Positions 12,271-36,111 of a stretch of DNA of 64,000 nucleotides are shown piece after piece. The notes beneath the pieces are model-generated. The model did not search any database. It saw only the letters and a list, made by a program, of their open reading frames with translations, and had not been told where the DNA came from. Position 1 is the first letter of the stretch. Each line of letters starts with the position of its first letter. The translations under genes were made by a program, and so were the position numbers. The stretch is from Antedon mediterranea (Eukaryota > Echinodermata > Crinoidea > Comatulida > Antedonidae): contig NC_092676.1 of NCBI RefSeq assembly GCF_964355755.1, forward strand, positions 560,501 through 624,500, in the 5' to 3' direction.

Positions 12271-13697
12271 CATTTGTGTAACATGTAACAAAAATATGTG
12301 TCTCTCCATCCACCCCAACCCCCTCCCCTCTCTCGATCTCTTTTTATAGATTATTAATTGCTAAATATATGCAAAACGATGGGTCATAGCTCAAAATGAC
12401 ATTTCCAATTGAATTCTGACAAAATATTTTGTTAGAGCAAATATAAATGTGTATATTCTAAACAATTTGACACCAAACTGAACTTTTTAGGACAAATAGT
12501 TACCGAGATATTGACATATTCAAACATTAGAGGTCAAGGGTCAAAAAAGCTTAATTTATGGTAATTTTTTGAAAAAAGTTTCTATTAGACTAAATATTAG
12601 ATTTATTTTCTTAACATTTTGAGCCCATTTTCAAATCTCTGAGATTGCGTTTTATTGAGATATTAGACAATCAAGGTCAAAGGTCAAACTGAAAAATAAA
12701 GCCTTTGCGGCCATTTTTGTACAATTATTTTCATTATAGCGAATATAAATATATATCTTCCAAGCATTTTGAAAAAAAAATTAATGTAAAATGTCCCTGC
12801 GTTGTCAAGATATGGCGATTTTTAGTTATATAATAGAAAAATATAAAAATTGAGGTCAGAGGTCACAGAGGTCAAATCAGATTTCCAGTAACTTTGTTTT
12901 GGCATCTCCACACTATACTCTACCAAACTGCTATACTGAAAAATTTGTATCCAGTCTGGTAACATCCCACCCCTTTTTCTCCCCTTAGGGACTGGACTAC
13001 TAATAAAACATTACAGCCTAATAATATTAGGATAAAACCCACATTAGCCGTTATGTTGTTTGAATGATGTATGTTAGTGAATATAATCGGAAGCTGCCGC
13101 CCACTATCCCTTCACACGACATTAAACGTCAACCAATTCATCAGTAATTCTCCCTAACTGTATTTTATAGTATTCTGTATCTTATACATCCTAAGTAATA
13201 ATTTTTCAGCGGTACCGTGGAATTGTTCTAAATGTTAGGTTCTGTGTGTCAATGCTATGTACTGTAATTATGCCATTTGCCTAGATACAGAATGAGCCGG
13301 CATTTTTTTCAAAGATGAGATGATGCCTAGCTAAAAGGGCCGGAAATTTACAAATCCGGCTACAAATCCATTTGTAATCATAAGTACTGACTGCATCATT
13401 GCATTATCTTAATACTGTTTAATCTGCGTTTAATCTATTTGTTATTAGAATTTCATCAGGGGATTTTAATTATTGGATATGAGTATATATTGAACAATTT
13501 AATAGTAGGCCTAGAGGAGTGTTTCGGACGCATATTGTACTGATGGGTGTCTCGGCTTGACTGATTGGTCCCACATAAAGAAAATACACTTTGACTCATT
13601 TCACCAGAAGAACTCCTAATGGAGTTTATAGTGATTATTTCACCCTTTATGCAAGTAACTTCTCATTTGTGCTAGGCGCGGCCTTTCTGCACGCATA

Positions 13698-13831
13698 AAG
13701 CTTGGTTCCCGCAAGGACGTAAGCGCAACGCAAGCGAATTGACCAATCAAAAGCTATGGATTATTCGAACTGTCGCTTGTGATTGGTCAATTCGCCTGCG
13801 TTGCGTTTCGTCCTATAGTGGAAACTCGCTT
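13698..13831. mobile_element. Palindromic MITE, GGTTCCC/ACGCAACGC family
   Basis: AAGCTTGGTTCCCGC at the left and GTGGAAACTCGCTT at the right, flanked by TA. Internal arms CGCAACGCAAGCGAATTGAC and GTCAATTCGCCTGCGTTGCG pair with each other. It is the same family as 9799-9954. Confidence 0.8.
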
Positions 13832-14227
13832 TATAGACATAATATAAATTTAAAATCTGACACTTCCAACTGTAATTACTAATGAACAACAACGAATTGT
13901 ACGGAGTCTAATAGTATGAGTAATGCAATAGGTCGATATGTAATTAAGCTGTCTGATTGTGACCTATGACCTATGACTGATGCTGTTCATTTAGTACACA
14001 TAAATTGCACTGAATTACTAATTATACTATTCCGTGATTATAATGATATGATTATGATTCAAAGCGATGTATACAATATTGTTGTAATGCATGTACAGAT
14101 TAGTACAGTATGATGAATATCGTGTTGTTGATGGTAATGATGCAAATGTATCGTAAAATATCATGCCATTTATCATGTTCTTTTAATGTTCTCCTTTACA
14201 ATGATTCTTTTTTTTTTTTCGTTTTAG

Positions 14228-14449
14228 GTGGTACCCTTGCTCCCCCTTAATGCAATCCATTCATACCCCTTCCCCATCCTCTTGGGGAAAACAATACCAT
14301 TCCGAGAGACACTTGTAATACCATTTGGGGAGTTTCAGGGGACTCTTCGGAAGCGCCAGAACCCTTTCAGGAGGAACGTCGGGAGCATCGGTAGCAACAT
14401 TGAGTTAATCCTGATCAAATATGAAGATTGCATTGTTTTAAGGAGGTAG
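14228..14449 (+). other. Unassigned higher-GC segment with an open frame
   Basis: A stretch of about 200 bp stands out from its AT-rich surroundings by higher GC. It follows a TTTTAG acceptor-like motif and is open in one plus frame for about 73 codons, but the peptide (LLPLNAIHSYPFPILLGK) matches nothing I recognise and shows no domain. It may be a fragment of a mobile element or an isolated exon. No function is proposed. Confidence 0.2.
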
Positions 14450-15220
14450 GTTGGTTTGAGTTGATGAATAAATACACTGGAATGCCGCAAGCATTATTTT
14501 AACGAAACCTATTATTAATTGCATGTTTCTATCTAACTTGATGCTCTACTCATCTGCAGTAGCGCGCCTCTAACCATGGAGGAAAATTGTTTTCCTCCAT
14601 GCTCTAACACATCACCCACGCCCACCTACTCGATATGAGATTATCCGTGACGTCATACCCATATTAAGAATATATAATAACCATATAATAGCCTATAGCA
14701 CTACAGTATTACAAATAATAATATTTTGAAAAAATGAATGAATGAAAATATTAATAGAAATTCTGTTGTACTTCACGTAACCCGACGAACCGAAACAAAA
14801 TATAGAAATAAGTGATATACTTACTGACATCAAATAGTAGCCGTCTTAGTGATGTACATGTAGTGATGATACCAGTGAAAAATTACGGTACTTAAGATAC
14901 GGTATGATTGTAGGGTTTTTAAGCAATTGTCGCTTACGTACGTATCTGATGGTTATAGTTGAATATAGTGAGATTGCTTTATCAATTCTCTCCTAACACA
15001 ACGAGCTAAATCTTATTATAATTAGTATTGCCTATGAACTCGTACTTAATGGAGCATGTAGATGGCGCTATCATTTTCAGCCTATAATAGTAAAAATGTT
15101 TTGATATAGCTTACTTTTCGGGAATGTTTCTTCTTGATCTTTCATCTTATCATCATCGAAAGAACGTAAGCGAACGCAAGTAAATTTTAACTGTTCGCTT
15201 AATTGGTCAAATTAAGCTTT

Positions 15221-15506
15221 AAGCTTTAAGCTTGGTTCCCACTCAAGACGCAATGGTCAAATTGTTTGAGCTGCGCTTACATACTTGCGTTGCGTCCTAG
15301 GGGGGGGGGGGGGAACTATTGTTAAAGGTTGGTTCCCACTAGAACGTAACGCAAGGACGTAAACGCAACGCAAGCGTTTTAACCAATGACAAGCGAAGTT
15401 ATAGACAGTTAGCAATCACAAGCGAATAAGCCATCGCTTGTGATTGGTCAATTCACTTGCGTTGCGTTACGTCCTTGTGTTGCGTCGCCAGTGGGAACCA
15501 CGCATT
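15221..15506. mobile_element. One partial and one complete copy of the GGTTCCCACTAG palindromic MITE
   Basis: A partial copy (about 15221-15300) starts AAGCTTGGTTCCCACTC and ends at a G12 run. A complete copy (about 15328-15506) starts AAGGTTGGTTCCCACTAG and ends CAGTGGGAACCACGCATTA, with internal arms CGCAACGCAAGCG and CACTTGCGTTGCGTTACG. The tandem arrangement suggests insertion of one family member beside another. Confidence 0.7.
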
Positions 15507-16301
15507 AACGCCGCGCGTTGACTTTTTTGGCGTACACACACGCGCATCAAATAGAATAAAAAGGCACCGCTGCCACACACAATCTCATCTTTCAAGATTT
15601 TTTGAATGCCAAGATGTTAATAAATTAACAAATTCTGTATGAACTATATAAATCAGCTTGTTAATTGATTCTACACAGCATAGTTAAACCAGTAAGTATA
15701 TATAATTATTACAATATTATTTTTTTGTTGATATAACATTAATTACATGCAGATTTCGGCATGGAGATTGGGCATCATGCATTTTATTTTTAAACAAAAG
15801 TATGAATGTGGTACTTCTAGGCTAGGCTAGGCCTAGCTTTGAAAACATTGAAAAATTGAAATTTTATTTTATAGTTTGTATAGGCCTATAGATAAATAAA
15901 TCTATGCCTAGGCATAGGCTAAATCGTATTTAAGTATTGGCATCGACTACTAACGTTGACAGCAGCCACTCATCATAAAAAAGACGCGCACGGTCTGTTG
16001 CTCCAAAAGAATGTTCGGCACGCATGCTAATAATGGTTCAAGTCATTGCTCATTAATCATTTTATCATTTTGTTACTGGTGAGAAAATAATCGATAGGCA
16101 TAATATATTACTACGACGAATATATACTGTATACGTTTGGACCAGGATTAAGAAGGAAGATCTCAGTAAATGGTCACAGGCTTAAATTAAATTAAATACT
16201 TCTAAGAAGGTGAACCCTTAATATTTTTCTGTGATATAATTTAATATACTTTCAGTGCTGTCAAAGAAGATTGTAATTAGGTAATATTAGTCACCGCCAA
16301 A

Positions 16302-28756
<12,455 letters not shown>

Positions 28757-29394
28757 ATACGGTAAACATTATGTTTTAAGGTTTAATTGAGAGAAATAAC
28801 CAATATACACATTATCAAATTTGTATTCTGGTCCTTGACCTTTTGACCTTTTGACCTTAATATTCCTACATTTTTATTCATGAATTACAAAATTCAATGT
28901 TGACATTCTTGTTTTTTAATATGGTATGTTTATTATGGAAAGTTATGCAAAAATAAATTTTTATTTTCCCTTTTAGCTAGTTGAGTGTGAGTAGTAGACC
29001 AATATTAATAATTGGTGCCAGGACCGAGAATCCTGAGGGGTTAGGGAGTCAAGACATTTTATTTGTCCGTTTAAAAGGAATTCATTGTACTTTTCATTGT
29101 ACTTGGCATAATTAAGACAATAAAACCAAAGATTGTATAGCGCCGTTACACCGCACAAGATATTCGTAATCCCATTGGACGGCATTCACAAAATGTACTG
29201 AATTTAACCAAGAATTTGAATGAGTTTAAAAAGTAGTAGAAAACTATTCAAATTATTGGAACACAATGATGATCATTAAAACATAGTAACAAAATAATTG
29301 TTAACAAAATCATTATTAAAGAAAATAATCGCTAAAAACAAATACTGTACTACAGTATATGTTTTTACTCGTTAACTACTTTCTTTTTTTTTTT

Positions 29395-32300
29395 TTGGGA
29401 AAAATTGCCAAAATAGCCACTTTTTAAAATTCAATTATTAGGCGAAAATAGTGCAATATATGCGCATATATCATCATCTTATAGAGCCATAGTAACCAGT
29501 TAAATCGAAAAATAAAAAGATCGAAATTTGGCCATTTTTCAAAAATTTCCCTGTACTATAGTACAGGGATTTTTTCGAAAAATGGCCAAAATAGCCACCT
29601 TTTAAAATTCAATAATTATGCGAAAATAGTGCCATATATGCGCATATATTGTGTTATCATCATCTTTATAGTAACTAGTTATGTCAAAAAATAAAATGGT
29701 CGAAAATTATTTTTAGACATAAATGCGCAGAGTCGAATAATGGGTTCTGCGCATGTCAATTATGCTATAGTAACCAGTTATAGCGAAAAATAAAAAGGTC
29801 ATTGTTGGAAAAAATCCCTGTACAGGGAAATTTTTGGAAAAATGGCCAAAATACGCACTTTTTAAAATACTGTTATTATGCAATATTATTGCTATATATG
29901 TGCATATATTGCGTTATAAGCATCTTATAGACGTATAGTAACCATTTATGTCAAAAAATAAAAAGGTCGAAATATGGCAATTTTTTGAAAAAATCCCTGT
30001 ACTATAGTAAGGGATTTTTTCAAAAAATGGCCAAAATACGCACTTTTTAAAATACTGTTATTAAGCAATATTATTGCTATATAAGTGCATATATTGTGTA
30101 ATAAGCATCTTATAGACGTATAGTAACCATTTATGTCAAAAAATGAAAATGTCGAAAAATGGCCATTTTTGGAAAAAATCCCTGTACTATAGTAAGGGAT
30201 TTTTTCAAAAAATGGCCAAAATACGCACTTTTTAAAAAACTGTTATTATGCAATATTATTGCTATATATGTGAATATATTGCGTTATAAGCATCTTATAG
30301 ACGTATAGTAACCATTTATGTCAAAAAATAAAAAGGTCGAAATATTGCCGTTTTTGTAAAAAATCCCTGTACTATAGTAAGGGATTTTTTTCAAAAAATG
30401 GCCAAAATACGCACTTTTTAAAATACTGTTATTATGCAATATTATTGCTATATATGTGAATATATTGCGTTATAAGCATCTTATAGACGTATAGTAACCA
30501 TTTATGTCAAAAAATGAAAATGTCGAAAAATGGCCATTTTTGGAAAAAATCCCTGTACTATAGTAAGGGATTTTTTCAAAAAATGGCCAAAATACGCACT
30601 TTTTAAAATACTGTTATTAAGCAATATTATTGCTATATAAGTGCATATATTGTGTAATAAGCATCTTATAGACGTATAGTGACCATTTATGTCAAAAAAT
30701 GAAAATGTCGAAAAATGGCCATTTTTGGAAAAAATCCCTGTACTATAGTAAGGGATTTTTTCACAAAATGGCCAAAATACGCACTTTTTAAAATACTGTT
30801 ATTATGCAATATTATTGCTATATATGTGAATATATTGCGTTATAAGCATCTTATAGACGTATAGTAACCATTTATGTCAAAAAATAAAAATGTCGAAATA
30901 TTGCCATTTTTGTAAAAAATCCCTGTACTATAGTAAGGGATTTTTTTCAAAAAATGGCCAAAATATGCACTTTTTAAAATACTGTTATTATGCAATATTA
31001 TTGCTATATATGTGAATATATTGCGTTATAACCATCTTATAGACGTATAGTAACCATTTATGTCAAAAAATGAAAATGTCAAAAAATGGCCATTTTTGGA
31101 AAAAATCCCTGTACTATAGTAAGGGATTTTTTCAAAAAATGGCCAAAATACGCACTTTTTAAAATACTGTTATTATGCAATATTAGTGCTATATATGTGC
31201 ATATATTGCGTAATAAGCATCTTATAGACGTATAGTAACCATTTATGTTAAAAAATAAAAATGGCCAAAAATGCGCACTTTTTAAAATACTGTTATTAAG
31301 CAATATTATTGCTATATATGTGAATATATTGCGTAATAAGCATCTTATAGACGTATAGTAACCATTTATGTCAAAAAATGAAAATGTCGAAATATGGCCA
31401 TTTTTGGAAAAAATCCCTGTACTATAGTAAGGGATTTTTTCAAAAAATGGCCAAAATACGCACTTTTTAAAATACTGTTATTAAGCAATATTATTGCTAT
31501 ATAAGTGCATATATTGTGTAATAAGCATCTTATAGACGTATAGTAACCATTTATGTCAAAAAATGAAAATGTCGAAAAATGGCCATTTTTGGAAAAAATC
31601 CCTGTACTATAGTAAGGGATTTTTTTTCAAAAAATGGCCAAAATACGCACTTTTTAAAATACTGTTATTATGCAATATTATTGCTATATATGTGAATATA
31701 TTGCGTTATAAGCATCTTATAGACGTATAGTAACCATTTATGTCAAAAAATAAAAATGTCGAAATATTGCCATTTTTGTAAAAAATCCCTGTACTATAGT
31801 AAGGGATTTTTTCAAAAAATGGCCAAAATACGCACTTTTTAAAATACTGTTATTATGCAGTATTAGTGCTATATATGTGCATATATTGCGTAATAAGCAT
31901 CTTATAGACGTATAGTAACCATTTATGTCAAAAAATAAAAATGTCGAAATATAGCCATTTTTTCAAAAAATGGCCAAAATACACACTTTTTAAAATACTG
32001 TTATGCAATATTATTGCTATATATGTGAATATATTGCGTAATAAGAATCTTATAGACGTATAGTAACCATTTATGTCAAAAAATAAAAAGGTAGAAATAT
32101 GGCCATTTTTGGAAAAAATCCCTGTACTATAGTAAGGGATTTTTTCAAAAAATGGCCAAAACATGCACTTTTTAAAATACTGTTATTATGCAATATTATT
32201 GCTATATATGTGAATATTATACAAATAATGAATGTTTATGAGTGCAATGGTACAAATAATGGCACGAGGTGAATGATGAAAGGTTGTATCAACGAGGCAA

Positions 32301-33235
32301 AGCCGAGTTGATATAACCTTTCATCATTCACCAAGTGCCATTATTTGTACCATTACACGAATACAAAACATTCATTATTTGTTTTATATAACATCTAGAC
32401 GTTTTTTTTTCGTACACAAAAATTTTTCAAAAAGTACTATTTAACGATCGTTGAATAGTGCGTACTATTGCACGCCATGTGACCCACATTCGTCCAATCA
32501 AATGACAGGAATTTATATAGGTGTTATATAAATTGCGTTATAAGCATGTTATAGACGTATAGTAACCATTTATGTCAAAAAATAAAAAGGTCGAAATATG
32601 GCCATCTTTAGAAAAAATCCCTGTACTATAGTAAGGGATTTTTTCAAAAAAATTGCCAAAATACGCACTTTTTAAAATACTGTTATTATGCAATATTATT
32701 GCTATATATGTGAATATATTGCGTTATAAGCATCTTATAGACGTATAGTAACCATTTATGTCAACAAAAAAAATGTCGAAATATAGCCATTTTTTCAAAA
32801 AATGGCCAAAATACACACTTTTTAAAATACTGTTATGCAATATTATTGCTATATATGTGAATATATTGCGTAATAAGCATCTTATAGACGTATAGTAACC
32901 ATTTATGTCAAAAAATAAAAAGGTAGAAATATGGCCATTTTTGGAAAAAATCCCTGTACTATAGTACAGGGATTTTATCGAAAAATGGCCAAAATACGCA
33001 CTTTTAAAAATACTGTTATTATGCAATATTATTGCTATATATGTGAATATATTGCGTTATAAGCATCTTATAGACGTATAGTAACCATTTATGTCCAAAA
33101 ATAAAAATGACCAAAATAGCCACTTTTTAAAATTCAATTATTAGGCGAAAATAGTGCCATATATGCGTTATCATCTTACAGAGCCATAGTAATCAGTTAA
33201 ATCTAAAAATAAAAGGGTCAGAATTTGGTCATTAT
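29395..33235. repeat. ~185-bp satellite with palindromic core, about 18-20 copies
   Basis: Each monomer has AAAAAATCCCTGTACTATAG and AGGGATTTTTTCAAAAAATG, which pair as a stem with flanking ATGGCCA/TGGCCAT words, followed by CTATATATGTG, GCGTTATAAGCATCTTATAG and ACGTATAGTAACCATTTATG. Two copies (near 29555 and 32955) keep the exact palindrome CCCTGTACTATAGTACAGGG. Several monomers are truncated. The array is interrupted by a foldback insertion at about 32216-32530. Confidence 0.9.
32216..32530. mobile_element. Foldback MITE inserted in the 185-bp satellite
   Basis: The sequence interrupts a satellite monomer between GTGAATAT and ATTGCGTTATAAGC. Its left 170 bp form a hairpin: ATACAAATAATGAATGTTTA and GGTGAATGATGAAAGGTTGT pair with later complementary blocks (ACCTTTCATCATTCACC, TAAACATTCATTATTTG-like). 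A further TCGTTGAATAGTGCG stretch follows. No ORF. Exact ends are uncertain because the target is itself AT-rich. Confidence 0.65.
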
Positions 33236-33965
33236 GTGATTCTGCGCATGACAAAAATTATGAAAGATCCTTTACTGGAGGCATCTACCCCAAGTCCTGT
33301 TCCTCCATTTTTAAACATTCTTATGAAAGGATAGCAGGGATGGGTTTGCCCACTTATTTTATGTACTGAAATACTCATACAATATGCAATTTCCACCGTA
33401 TTTCATCAGAAAGCATTATTATTATTTACTTAATAAAGAACAAACTCTCAACCTTAACATAGGTACAAATTGGACGTCTACATTTTTATATAAATCTTGT
33501 TTAAACTTGTTAATATTAGTAATTTATAAATATAAGGTATAATTACTTTATGACGCTAATAATGTTTAACTTTCTAATGTAGGACATTTGTTTTTAAGTT
33601 AGTTTTATAAAACTTTATATAATGGTGACAGAGTGTAAAGCTCAGGTGTGTGAATACAATGCCATACTACTAATGAATGTGTAATATTGTAACCCAAAAC
33701 ATTTAGTCCATAAAAAAGCAAGTTGAAAATACTGTATACATGGAAAAACTATGATATCATCATAGTAATATTGCATTCGCAAGAACTAAACAATCTCAGA
33801 GATACAAGTGTATTGTTTTAGGTGCAAATGCTGTCATAGTTCCAGGATTTTCTGATGGCACATTACTACCTAGACTTAGAAAGCATGCGCTTGCCTGCAG
33901 TCAACTCATCAGTGTTGGTTGTATGTTTCACACCCACCCCAAGATGTGTTTAAAGCTGTGACAAG

Positions 33966-34392
33966 TAATGACTTAAGACTAATCAATGACTTAAGACCAA
34001 TCAATGACTTAAGACTAAGCAATGACTTAAGACTAATCAATGACTTAAGACCAATCAATGACTTAAGACTAAGCAATGACTTAAGACTAAGCAATGACTT
34101 AAGACCAATCAATGACTTAAGACCAATTAATGGACTTAAGACCAAGCAATGACTTAAGACCAATTAATGGACTTAAGACCAAGCAATGACTTAAGACCAA
34201 TCAATGACTTAAGACCAATCAATGGCTTAAGACTAAGCAATGACTTAAGACCAATTAATGACTTAAGACTAAGCAATGACTTAAGACTAAGCAATGACTT
34301 AAGACCAATTAATGACTTAAGACATAAGCAATGGCTTAAGACTAAGCAATCACTTAAGACTAAACAATGACTTAAGAATAAGCAATGACTCA
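33966..34392. repeat. 18-bp minisatellite, about 24 copies
   Basis: Unit GACTTAAGACCAATCAAT with C/T and T/G variants (CTAATC, CTAAGC, CCAATT) mixed along the array. Because 18 is a multiple of three, both strands stay open and give NDLRPI and SLKSLI peptide repeats. No coding role is inferred. It lies between the convergent malic enzyme and WASF genes. Confidence 0.9.
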
Positions 34393-34703
34393 ATAAAGTG
34401 CTAAGTTATTGGGGATGTGACATTTTAAACAGGTAAATTTTAGAGTAAACAATTTTTACAGTTGGTCCATGAAACAATTTAAGTATGGTCTTTATGTAAA
34501 AACTTGAAAATTAAAGACCAATCTGTATTATTATATAACACTTTGGTCTTTAACTGTATACATCAAGCCAAGTTATTTATATTACAATATTATACAACTT
34601 GAGAACAATCCAAAATAAAAGTTAAATAAAATGTCTGTAGATGTACATGAGTTATAGAATCTGATATTAACCTCTAAAATGTGGTCAATCATTTCAGATC
34701 TAA

Positions 34704-34959
34704 AGGCCAGTTCACACTGAATAATGCACACGCAAAGCAACACGCATCAAATCGTAATCTTGATGTGACAAACTATTTTAAATGAGATGTGACGTGTAGG
34801 CATCGGGTGATGTGACGTGTAGGCGTCGGGTCAATTCTCAACTTTAATGCGGGGAGTTTAGAACTTGCGCATGAATTTCCTTCACAACTTTTTCAAGCTT
34901 TGCACGAATTTCTCTGACGCGTGAACTCACGTGTAAACGCTCAGTAGGAACCAGCCTTA
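34704..34959. mobile_element. Small MITE with AGGCCAGTTCACACTGA ends
   Basis: Left end AGGCCAGTTCACACTGA and right end TCAGTAGGAACCAGCCT are imperfect inverted repeats, each flanked by TAA, consistent with a 3-bp duplication as in PIF/Harbinger elements. Interior contains GATGTGACGTGTAGGC(A/G)TCGGGT twice. No transposase. Superfamily is inferred only from the target duplication. Confidence 0.5.
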
Positions 34960-35834
34960 ATGAATACATATTTCCAAACATTCTACTATACTGCCCTCTA
35001 TATAGAAATCTACCAAATTTGGTGATATTACACACAATTTCACACATAAAAAAAAATTTATATCAAAAAAAGCAATCACACTTAAAAATATATATCATTC
35101 TATGGTTTGTCTAAACCGGGTTAAATTAAGTATATTTTAATAATAAAATTTACATTTAACAAAAATACATAATTTAATTCCATTATTTATTTATCAAATT
35201 AATAATCTTTACTTTACACAACATTGCTTTACCCAAAACACTAAGTGCGTACATTTTAGTCTTAATTTAACCAGGTAAAGTTAGTCAACCAGCTTCAAAA
35301 TTATCTTTTTTTTAAATGAATTTAAAAATTAATAATCAACAGCACCCAAAAAATTAGTTTAATATACATTATCATTTTATTTTTATTAAATTATGCAGTA
35401 TTTACTTAGTTTAAGTTTGTTTTTTTTTTCTTTCTCCCCGCCAACAGGATATAACCAACATAGGCCATCATATTAAGTTCATTTTCAAACAATTTTAGGC
35501 CCTATTTCAAAATTATGGATCTGCCAATGACAAAATATTAAACATTTTTTATTTCTTTATTTAACATGTTGTTGCTATGTATATGTTTTTGCTATGTATA
35601 TACTGTATTTCTGTTTTTTTTCACCATGTGTAAACAGACCTTAACCAAGAATACTAACTTAACCATTCTAAGTAGTAAGCTTAATTCTCTAATACTTATT
35701 CATCTGTGGTAAATATGATATAAAACTTGGGTATAAAAATAACATTTAAAGTGTGGATATAAATTTCTTTCTTCTACCTGAAAAATGAATTCCAGTCATT
35801 TTGTACATCTATTTGAATATGGGTTTAGTAACAA

Positions 35835-36111
35835 ATTCTACATCTAATTCAAATTCTGTATCATCCCAATCAGTCTGAACAGACCTTTAATTCCAATCTA
35901 TATTATCATCCCAGTGTAAATAGACCTTTAATTTCAACCTGTACAATCATCCCAATCAGTATGAACAGACTTGTATCATTATCCTAATCACAGTGTGAAC
36001 AGACTTTTAATCTGTATAATCATAACCCTATAATGTATTATTATTATTTTTACTAGTGTGAACAAACCTCTAGTTCCAATCATCATCCTCCCAGTCTGAA
36101 CTTGTATTACT
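35835..36111. repeat. Degenerate tandem copies of the WASF acidic-tail coding end
   Basis: The plus-strand text of the coding end, CTAGTTCCAATCATCATCC followed by TCCCAGTCTGAAC, recurs downstream of the stop in altered form: TTAATTCCAATCTATATTAT plus CATCCCAGTGTAAA, TTAATTTCAACCTG plus CATCCCAATCAGTATGAAC, and CATCCCAATCAGTCTGAAC. Spacing is about 50-60 bp, with four or five copies in the 3' UTR. Confidence 0.6.

Larger units (their letters stand above)
10034..12997. mobile_element. 3-kb foldback transposon with ~600-bp terminal inverted repeats
   Basis: The ends are GTCCAGTCCCTAAGGGG (left) and CCCCTTAGGGACTGGAC (right), flanked by TA. The inverted similarity is long: about 10034-10640 against 12390-12997, including matching TTTGACCTCTGTGACCTCTG-type blocks and repeated TTTGACCTTTGACCTC words. 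No intact transposase is present. The 1.75-kb interior carries a decayed reverse transcriptase relic (about 11090-11690), a relic of the ATGTATTGTCCC family (about 11720-11890) and a complete palindromic MITE (12124-12270), so it has been a target for nested insertions. Confidence 0.8.
9955..16301. other. Intergenic region between the CRACR2A-like gene and malic enzyme
   Basis: Apart from the foldback element, the MITEs and the unassigned segment at 14.2 kb listed separately, I see no gene here. The two flanking genes are divergent. The last few hundred bases before 16302 contain the 5' flank of malic enzyme and AGGCCTA-rich words (about 15820-15915). Confidence 0.5.
28757..36069. other. Intergenic region between convergent malic enzyme and WASF
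   Basis: The start holds the malic enzyme 3' UTR, with AATAAA at 28952. Then come the 185-bp satellite, an AT-rich stretch, the 18-bp minisatellite, a MITE and degenerate repeats that precede the WASF stop codon. No further gene was recognised. The 33822-33960 segment is open after a TTTTAG motif but has no recognisable peptide. Confidence 0.5.

Noticed and set aside
33822-33960. Open stretch after TTTTAG reading VPGFSDGTLLPRLRKHAL
   Set aside because: Possible exon, but no recognisable family, no donor, and it runs into the 18-bp repeat; not enough support.
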